Shown one piece after another: positions 56,936 to 64,000 of a stretch of DNA of 64,000 nt (position 1 is its first letter; the number at the start of each line of letters is the position of its first letter). A program made the position numbers and the translations under genes. This DNA is from Gautieria morchelliformis (Eukaryota; Basidiomycota; Agaricomycetes; Gomphales; Gomphaceae), in contig WHVA01000552.1 of assembly GCA_015179125.1 (NCBI GenBank), forward strand, positions 1 through 64,000. The letters are read 5' to 3'. The notes beneath the pieces were generated by a model that worked only from the letters and a program-made list of their open reading frames with translations, was not told the origin of the DNA and searched no databases.

Positions 56936-58585
56936 ATTGACATGTCCAACAGCCACCCGGCCAGGATGTCAGCGTCGTACGACTTGAACGACGCTGTTGC
57001 AGTCGACAGCGTGGTGACTGTCGCTGTCCTGGATGCCGCTCGGGCGTCTGCGATGGGTGCCATGCTGGGCTCCATGATGTGGGTGGCCAGCGCCGGACCT
57101 GTTGAGAGGGGCGCAGCCCCTGGGGCTAGTGTTGCCCCTTTTTCGCGCGATGGCAATGGAGCCATCGGGCAGGAAGATGGACCGGCCACAGGCTGAGCTT
57201 TTGGCTGCGGCAGGGCGGGATGTGTCCACCTTGAGGCGCTCAATCTCTGCCTGAGCATCCTCGACTGCCATCCGCCTGGCCCCTTTGGTGATCCAGGGCC
57301 AGGCATCCTCAACAGCTTAGGCGATGTTCATCGTCTAGCATCCGTACTTGGCTGGAGTTGGATGACTCTGCTAGGTGAGTTGCGTATGACTCACAACATT
57401 CACATTTATCTGAGTGGATAATGGCGAGGCCGTCATTCCACGACGCTATCTCCCAGTTTTCGGGAGCTAGTTTTTTTGAAAGGATCGTGGCGGCCCCCGT
57501 CTTTGGGGCCGCTGGTCGTGGCGTGGATGTTGATGGCTCAACATCCATGACTTCTTTGATGCCATCCATCTTCGCTAGAAGATGGCGGTGGTCACTTCTT
57601 AAGAAGTGAAGCGCCCTCGGATAGATCTGAGGTGAAGATTTATAGCGCAGTGGCTTGGTGCATCACATGACCACATGTGACTGACATGTTCTAATGCTGT
57701 TTAGGCAGGTCACACGTCTTGGCCATGCCTCGAAGCTCTAGATAGGTATCTAGGGCCTTGAGGTCCTTACACGATGACATGGGCTCCCATGTCACCTCTC
57801 CTAGAGTCCATCTGACTTGGAACTCTAGGTCCTTCAAGTTTATCCATCGATGGGATAAGATCTCGTTGATGAGCCACTCTTCCTCATTGTTTTCCCCAAA
57901 GTCATAAAATGACTTTGCTTCTTGACGAGGGAATAGATCGTCGCTGTTCACTTCATACCTTCGTATGAGGCTGGTATGAAACGTTGGCATGATGCGCCAG
58001 TTCGTCAATTCCTCCGGTAACTCAAGGGTTACTGTCAAGGTGTCATTCTGGGCCTCCTTCACACGATATGGTCCTATATATCGTGGTATTAACTTCCTGG
58101 CCCTCCCTTTCGGCAGGGTCAGGTTTTGGGTTGACAGGTATATGCGGTCTCCCACCGCATACATGTCCCCTTCGCAATGTTTCTTATTAGCTTGAAACAT
58201 CTGCGTCACGCGATGCTATATGATAGCATCCTGCACTGCCATCAGGTTCCAATGAGCCTGATGTGTGAATTTCGTCACTCCCTTGAAGGGAGTGTCTATG
58301 GCCATTGGTAGGTCGATCCACGGCACATATCCATGGTTCAGCTCGAAGGGTGCAAACCCTGTCGTCGAGCTGACATTGCTGTTTAAAGCAACTTTGACCA
58401 TTGGGCACTTGCTGGCCCAGTCCTTCTGGTCGTCTTTGACGACTTATCGAAGAATCTGGCCTATCGAATGGTTTGCCCGTTTGGTCACGCCATCCGTTTG
58501 AGGATGGAACGTGGTGGACATGAGGAGTGTCGTCCCCATGAGTTGTTGGAGATCACGCCAGAATATGGACGTGAACTTCCTCCAC
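56936..58585 (-). mobile_element. Inverted part of the rearranged Gypsy element: integrase C-terminus, chromodomain and start of the extra ORF (fossil)
   Basis: Minus strand. TSIFWRDLQQLMGTTLLMS and TGFAPFELNHGYVPWIDLP (integrase), ARKLIPRYIGPYRVKEAQND, chromodomain EWLINEILSHRW and LEFQVRWTLGEVTWEP, then the extra-ORF N-terminus NWEIASWNDGLAIIHSDKC. This is opposite in orientation to the protease and reverse transcriptase parts next to it. Confidence 0.85.
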
Positions 58586-59311
58586 ACCGATGTGGCAGCA
58601 TTGTTGCCCACTGATTGACCTATGTATGGTCATCAGTTGTGCAGACCTGCGAGTCTGAACAGACCATGTGACTCGCTGTCTGTTCATATGATCTGCACCT
58701 GGCCAGGGACCTGGGCCGTGTCTTTCCATGGAGGAGGGCCATCCCCGCGGGAGGAGACACATCATGCACTCGCACGGGGTGAGTCAGCTCGGAATAATCC
58801 GGCAAGTCACCGCAAGTCACCCACAGGTTTAACCTGTGGGTCCAAGTCAACCTGCAGAAAAACTCAGGTCAAGTCCAGGTTCCACTTCTGGAAGCTGCCA
58901 AACCTGCGAGTCCAAGTCCAGGTAACCTGCAGGTTGACTTGTGGACAGACCTGAGCATATCTTTTGCACAAATTCCTGCCCCACCTGGCAGTCCTGCGCC
59001 TCTTCTATTCACAGGACAGCTTCACTCCTTCGCGGGTCACCCGCCCCGCAACAATCTTTCGCACAGATTCTGCCCCACCTGGCGGACCTGGCGGGCCTGC
59101 GCCTCTTGTATTTGTGGGACAGCCTCGCCCCTTCGCAGGTCACCCTCCCCTGCAACAATATTTCGCACAGATTCCTGCCCCACCTGGTGGGCCTGGGTCT
59201 TCTCTCCCACTGAATTCCGAACCATCCTTGACAACTCTTACCCACAACTTCTCTGCTCCTTCAAACAACAACCTTACCTACTCTGTACCACCTGTGTACC
59301 TGTTCGCCTCT
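58586..59311. repeat. Segment with a motif cluster and a Pro/Gly tandem repeat
   Basis: 58790-58975 is dense in aagtccaggt and acctgcaggt motifs, also found at 61485-61660; both end in a gtggacag..cctg sequence. 58970-59215 is a tandem repeat of about 100 bp in 2.5 copies, recognised by cacagattcctgccccacct. One frame reads PPGGPGGPAPLVFVGQPRPF and PPGGPGSSLP. It could be the N-terminal part of another Gag-type gene. Confidence 0.55.
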
Positions 59312-59656
59312 TGTAAAGTGGGTGGCTTATTACTTGTGTTATCACAAGCACTAGAACTCGACCAATCTGTGGTGATTCTAATACGACATAGTGATGGTTA
59401 CAGGTAAAGTTAAGCTTCGCCTCTTGTAAAGTGGGTGGCTTATTACTTGTGTTATCACAAGGCACTAGAACTCGACCAATCTGTGGTGATTCTAATACGA
59501 CATAGTGATGGTTACAGGTAAAGTTAAGCTGGGGAATCCCGGTGGATTCCCACACAAGAACTATACAGTGGGTCTGTGAGGACCCACTCGCGCTATGTAA
59601 GCTACCAGCTATTATGTGTTGCCTCGTGGCAACACAGGTAAATATCTATATTTACA
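59312..59656 (-). repeat. LTR of the rearranged Gypsy element, with a 113-bp tandem duplication
   Basis: Minus strand, TGTAAATATAG to CACTTTACA, next to a ctatagtgagggagag polypurine tract. The last 100 bp of the LTR plus about 9 bp of flank (ttcgcctc..) are duplicated in tandem with a 113-bp offset, nearly without change. The duplication happened after insertion and is recent. Confidence 0.85.
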
Positions 59657-59689
59657 CTCTCCCTCACTATAGAGAGCTCTAGTCTCCAT

Positions 59690-60985
59690 AGATGTCGTCA
59701 TCGAGGTCTTTATCCTCGGCTGAAGAAGCGTTGTCCATTGGGATGTCCTAGTATGGAGCCAGCAGGGGCTGGGGGTCCACATGCATCGCACCTGCGTGAG
59801 TGGATGTAGATTGGCCGGGTCCAGCTCGGGGTTGGTATGGACCTGTTTCAAGAGATGGGTCGATTCCCATCTCCTGGATGAAGGTGGCCTCCGCGGCCGG
59901 ATCAGGCTGCAGATCTGGGGGGCAGGACGCGAGCAGCTCCTTGTCGAGCTGTTCCAAAGTGCTCATGGCCACTTTCTCACGGGCGCACTGGGACATCTTC
60001 AGTCCCTGTTTATGACGCCGCTGCCCTGTGCGTGGAGCGGTGTTTGCGACTTCCTTGTCTCAAAGTCACTGAAAGTATCCCTCAATCCAAGGGATACGTT
60101 CATGGTTTATGCCGCCATGAAGGGCTAGCCATGAGGCGAGTTCCTTCATCGGGATCTCATGTGCAAGCCTGTTCCCGAGAGGGAATGTCCCGGTGATCGA
60201 ATCCCGCAGGGTGTCTGTGGCGGGCGACGGAATTGTGACGTCGGTCATGAGGTCGAGCCATTCGCCTGGCGTACCAAACAAGTCGCTTAAATGCAACTTG
60301 AGAGGGGATCCTGGCTTGCCCTTGGGGGCCAAGATCCATACCCACACCCAGAGATCGATATCTGTTGTGTTGAGCCCGCGTTCCACATCATCGCGGATGG
60401 CAGGAGGGACTCCTTCGGCGTTGGACCGCCACCTGTTAAGCACCGTGACGATATCGTCAGGTGTACCATCCAAAATGTTTATATAGTTTGGACGGGGTTT
60501 ACAGGGGCCCTCCTCACGGAGGCGCCAGAATGCCGTGTTCATTTCCGGCGTGTGCTGGTCGACCGGAGTGTCCCTGGCAAGCACGAGGAGGTCTAAGAAC
60601 CTCTGCTCGCTGATCGGGCAGACATGGTACCACTCAGCAACCCGAGGGACTGATCTGCCTAGGGGCTGTGGCAAGCAGCCTGTCACAGATATTGGTGGAT
60701 CTCTGTGTCTCAAGGGCTCCGCTTCCCCTGGGTAGCATTGCACAACTCCCGACCCTGGCAGCAGTAGCACATCATGAGGCCCAATGTATTGGGCCTGAGT
60801 GGTGGCTAGTGTTTGTTGTAGCTGGGGGTCGTCGATACTGTGGGCCGACGACTCTCCTAGATACATGTCCTTGACATGTTCTAGTTCATCCGCCAGTCCG
60901 TTTTCCATGACTGGCGGTGGGAGGTATTTTCTGCATTTCCGTTTGACATCGAGGCATTCTGCACTTCGGCATGAAGTGTCAGACT
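59690..60985 (-). pseudogene. Second part of the extra ORF in the rearranged Gypsy element (fossil)
   Basis: Long minus-strand frame with AQYIGPHDVLLLPGSGVVQC, RDPPISVTGCLPQPLG, EWYHVCPISEQRFLDLLV and LFGTPGEWLDLMTD, then LDKELLASCPPDLQPDPAAE. It aligns by eye with the extra ORF at 24654-26623 along most of its length. No function recognised. Confidence 0.78.
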
Positions 60986-60987
60986 CC

Positions 60988-61251
60988 AAGACAGGCACGC
61001 AGCGGCCTGCAGGGCTACTACATAGCCTGCCCATACCCGATAGACCATGGCAATCTATCGGGATCCACTTCATGGGCCCATTGCCCAAGTCGAATGACTG
61101 TGATTACCTCATGGTAATCATAGATAGACTCACGTCTCACGTACACCTTGTCCCAACAATGACGAGTGTGACAGCCAAAGGAATAGCCTGGCTATTCCTG
61201 AAAGAGGTCGTAAGACTTCATGGAGTCCCGGACTCCATAGTCTCGGATTGA
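60988..61251 (+). pseudogene. Integrase N-terminal part of the rearranged Gypsy element (fossil)
   Basis: Plus strand: RPAGLLHSLPIPDRPWQSIG, FMGPLPKSNDCDYLMVIIDR and VRLHGVPDSIVSD. It matches the start of the integrase at 27952-27000. It lies away from the other integrase part and in the opposite orientation. Confidence 0.88.
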
Positions 61252-61635
61252 GACTACTCGCAGATCACCTGAGATCTGCGAGTTCTCTACCGGTTCGTGT
61301 TTTTTCTTTCTGTGTTTCAGGTCTCTATTCAATTGTCTAGTAGTTAAGGAAGTCAACCCTGTAATCCATTGTGGAGGAACCGGCATACTTGCAGATACCT
61401 GAGATGACCGACTTCTCTACTCCAGAAGGAGGTAATAGTAGTTGAATGACATGTAAATGACATGAATTCTTGGCATTTAAGGCTTCCAGGTCTGCGAGTC
61501 ACCTGCGGAATTCCAAAGGCCAAACCTGGACTTGGCAGGTTTTTAGGTGCCAGGTCACCTGGACTTGTGGGAGTTGTATCTGCAGGTTAAAATCACAGGT
61601 TGAACTGTGAGTCACCTGCAGGAACCTGGACTCGT
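61252..61635. other. Non-coding stretch with hairpin and aagtccaggt-type motifs
   Basis: Contains a hairpin actcgcagatc/gatctgcgagt near 61255-61283, and from 61485 a cluster of acctgcagg and tccaggt motifs like that at 58790. It ends next to the Copia fragment. Confidence 0.45.
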
Positions 61636-61639
61636 GGAC

Positions 61640-62400
61640 AGCCCTGGATATGCTTGATGTTCACACAACGTTTCCTGGGCCAATATATCCTGTGCCCCTT
61701 ACTTTTGCCGCTATAACCCATCCACTTCCCTTTGTCCGCCTTTGCTTCAAGCTTGCCATGGTCTTCTTTGAGGGTGTTGAGGGTGTAGACTCTTGCACCC
61801 CCCTCTGGTAAGTCCATTAGGTTTGGCTTTTCTTGATGCATCTGCTCATACGGGGTTTTCCCATCCAGAACACATGTGGATGTCCTATTTGTCAGCCAAA
61901 CAGTATGCTGTACAGACTCTGTCCAGAGGAACTTGGGTAAGCTGGCTGCCAGGTGCATCGCATGTGCATGCTGGAGTAGCATGCAGTTGTGCCTCTCTGA
62001 CACACAATTCTCTTCAGGTGTGTCATGCACAGTCAGGCTCCAGACTGTTCCCTTGGACTTCAGGTGAGCGGTGAAATTGTCGGAAAGGTATTCACCCCCT
62101 CGATCGGTCTGCAGGCACTTGAGCTTCACACTGTGCTGGGTTTCGACCCATGCCTCATACTGCTGGTAGCAACAGAGGGTGTCACTTTTCTTTGCCATGG
62201 GTACCAGGTATGTCCATGTGCTGTGGTAATCAGTGAAACTGACAAAATACTTTTTTCCGTACTAGCCTTGGGGGTTTGCGGACCCCCAGATGTCTGAGTG
62301 GACTTTGTTGCCAATTCTTTTGGCCCACAGTCCCTCTCACGTCTGTGGGACGGGTTTCCTTGTAGGTTTGGTCTTGACAATGTAATGTGCAAGATATCAT
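61640..62400 (-). pseudogene. Ty1/Copia integrase fragment (fossil)
   Basis: Minus strand: WGSANP-like start, YLVPMAKKSDTLCCYQQYEA, LQTDRGGEYLSDNFTAHLKS, ERHNCMLLQHAHAMHLA and TSTCVLDGKTPYEQMHQEKP. This is a different family from the two Copia elements upstream. No LTRs seen; a few breaks. Confidence 0.85.
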
Positions 62401-62879
62401 GGAAAGGTTGTTAAACAGCAACAATCCTTTCATCGGCGAAGCTGCTCCTTCGGAGCCCTTCGCTGACAGCACCGATCATAGTAAGAAGGCTAAGGTAGTG
62501 AAGGTGAAGTACAAAAACTCACCAGTGGTGCTTCAGTCCTCCTCTGGTCGAAGATAGGAATCTATAGAAGAGGGCTCAAGACGATGGTCACAGTGAGGTC
62601 AAGGTTTGCACAAGATAGACATATGATAATTGAACTGCAGAATATACATGTGAATGTAAACTACTTATACCGAATGCTCATATGTTATCAGCAAATGGGA
62701 AAGATGCCATCATGAGTCAGGGTTGGATAGGGGTGCGCAGTCAGGATACAAATAGATGAAACGTATATGCAATAGAGGAAGGGAGGAGTGCGAACATGAA
62801 ACAATGGAGGGGAAGAGGATAAAGGTACCCATGTAAAAAAACCATGCCTTGAGGCCTGCATACATGTCACCCTGCACAG
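62401..62879. other. Nothing recognised
   Basis: Short frames only. Confidence 0.35.
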
Positions 62880-63343
62880 ACTCTTCGTCTGCTGGGTTGA
62901 TCCCACACAATTTATTTATGGGTAGGACATCCCGCGAATGCATTCTGGCCATACCAACACATGAGACCCGTTCCACTCCCAAACCTGAGGCCAAGAACAA
63001 TAAGTCCTCCAACCAAAACCGAGACTCCCAGAACAATGACCAACATCAGGGTCAAAGTTCTGTCAACTCCAATGCCAATGCTGGCCATAATAACCAAGGC
63101 AAAGGCAAGGAAAAGCTGAAAGGGAACAGCATGTCTGAGGGTCAGAAAAAAACCAAACCAGATAAGCTCGGTAAGGATGACAAACTCACACCAGTCGAAT
63201 GCCAATGTCACATGGATAACCAACTCTGCCTAATATGCATGCAGAGTGGCCACCGTGCAAGGGAATGCCTGAAGGGCACATTGGCCCAGGTTGGCATGGT
63301 TTCTGATGTGAAGATGTCTGAGGATAAAGCCAAAATCAACTAA
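62880..63343 (+). pseudogene. Gag-type zinc-knuckle fragment (fossil)
   Basis: An Asn/Gln/Lys-rich linker (NNDQHQGQSSVNSNANAGHN), then CLICMQSGHRAREC, a CCHC knuckle, and a stop at KINstop. This layout is typical of the end of Gypsy Gag in mushrooms. No protease follows, so it is an isolated fragment. Confidence 0.65.
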
Positions 63344-63410
63344 CTGTCTTGGGGTATATCTACATGAGCTACAAATCATAGCCTTTATTTGAGTTTTAAG
63401 ATGGTTTTCC

Positions 63411-64000
63411 TCATTGGAACACAAGTAGTCCCATTTCATCCAGTTGGTCCATTCGCACCCTAATTGCTTGGCTGCCCTCCACAGGATCCACAGCGCCACT
63501 CCATTGAAAAATAACTCTCTTCAATCCACTGAAAACAGGCTTGGTGATAATATCCTGTACCAGCTTTAGATCCACTGTCTCAATTAGGTGGAGTTGGCTC
63601 CAGATCAAAACAAATGGTATTTCCTCGATATAGCAGGATGTAACCTGGGAGAGCAAGACAGGAAGCCATGCATAAGTTTGTGCATATGGTAGACTTAGTA
63701 AAAGGCTGTCGAAAGTTAGAGTGCGTAACCCTGTGTTAGATGATAAGAGGTCCATCTTTGTTTTCTCTAACATGGCGTCAACGGGAGATGAAAGCTTCCA
63801 CAAAGGGAAATTCATACCAGAAGACTCTGAAATGAATTGATAAATGGAGAAGGTGAGGTGTTCGAGGGAAAATCCAATGAGTTGGAGAAGCCTCGCCATC
63901 TGGGGAGCCTGATAGATGGGATAGGATGATTGAGTGAGCGTATGAACAGGCAGAACGTCATAGTAAGATGACAGCCAATCAATCACGCTGAGAGATATGG
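63411..64000 (-). CDS. F-box/LRR-like hypothetical protein, 3' end (partial)
   Basis: An open minus-strand frame of about 195 codons runs from the window edge to a stop at 63411-63413, with no internal stop. Leu-rich segments (LRTLTFDSLLLSL, WLPVLLSQVTSCYIEEI, LHLIETVDLKLVQDI, LKRVIFQWSGAVDPVEGSQA) and the ending DQLDEMGLLVF resemble the C-terminal region of the large F-box-like hypothetical families of mushrooms. These are usually annotated as SCF adaptor candidates on the basis of an N-terminal F-box that would lie outside this window. Call by resemblance only. Confidence 0.5.
   Translation of the reverse strand, partial: ISLSVIDWLSSYYDVLPVHTLTQSSYPIYQAPQMARLLQLIGFSLEHLTFSIYQFISESSGMNFPLWKLSSPVDAMLEKTKMDLLSSNTGLRTLTFDSLLLSLPYAQTYAWLPVLLSQVTSCYIEEIPFVLIWSQLHLIETVDLKLVQDIITKPVFSGLKRVIFQWSGAVDPVEGSQAIRVRMDQLDEMGLLVFQ

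Overview
The window looks like a transposon-dense, gene-poor stretch of a filamentous basidiomycete genome (probably Agaricomycetes). The evidence is introns of 50-76 bp with GT..AG borders inside recognisable coding pieces, chromodomain Ty3/Gypsy and Ty1/Copia elements of fungal type, and remnants of families expanded in mushrooms: RlpA-like double-psi beta-barrel, patatin-like, F-box/WD40, zinc-cluster regulator and F-box-like hypothetical proteins. No rRNA, tRNA, CRISPR array or bacterial-type operon was seen. Assignments are read by eye from the sequence; no search was run.

Layout. 1-1590: an inverted duplication of a secreted RlpA-like gene, one arm apparently intact and one frameshifted; a third, 5'-truncated copy lies at 3.55-3.83 kb. 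4479-4976: a solo LTR with perfect target duplications splitting a Pro/Ser-rich frame. 5582-5853: a candidate small two-exon gene. 5938-10579: a full-length Copia element with 191-bp LTRs. 12.06-12.76 kb: the 3' tail and LTR of a Gypsy element. 13.08-13.88 kb: a TATA-bearing repeat unit with copies at 39.4-40.1 and 43.7-44.3 kb. 14269-36028: a nest. A Copia element (224-bp LTRs, duplicated target cgtca) holds two complete Gypsy insertions. The first, 14651-22224, carries a further 1047-bp insert; the second, 24405-34088, carries a solo LTR. Each level is supported by its own target-site duplication.

36-52.9 kb is host-like but decayed. It has three patatin-like remnants, a perfect 18-bp hairpin, a ~200-bp tandem repeat, and an array of about fifteen CGG-N10-CCG interrupted palindromes abutting a truncated F-box/WD40 pseudogene. 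It also has a 926-bp non-autonomous hAT-type element with an 8-bp target duplication, a fragment of a multi-copy basidiomycete protein, and a zinc-cluster regulator fragment. 53.0-61.25 kb: a rearranged Gypsy element related to the one at 24.4-34.1 kb, with two solo-LTR insertions and parts in both orientations. 61.6-63.3 kb: Copia integrase and Gag-type fragments. 63.4-64.0 kb: the 3' end of an F-box-like hypothetical gene running off the window.

How it fits together: most of the sequence is layered retroelement insertion. LTR pairs differ by only about 3 percent, almost all transitions, so the layers are fairly young and may have met a cytosine-deamination or RIP-like process. The most unusual signals are the palindrome array at 44.4-44.9 kb, the extra sense ORF carried 3' of the chromodomain by the 24.4-kb Gypsy family (seen in three copies), the TATA-bearing repeat with a minute ORF, and the palindromic RlpA-like duplication.
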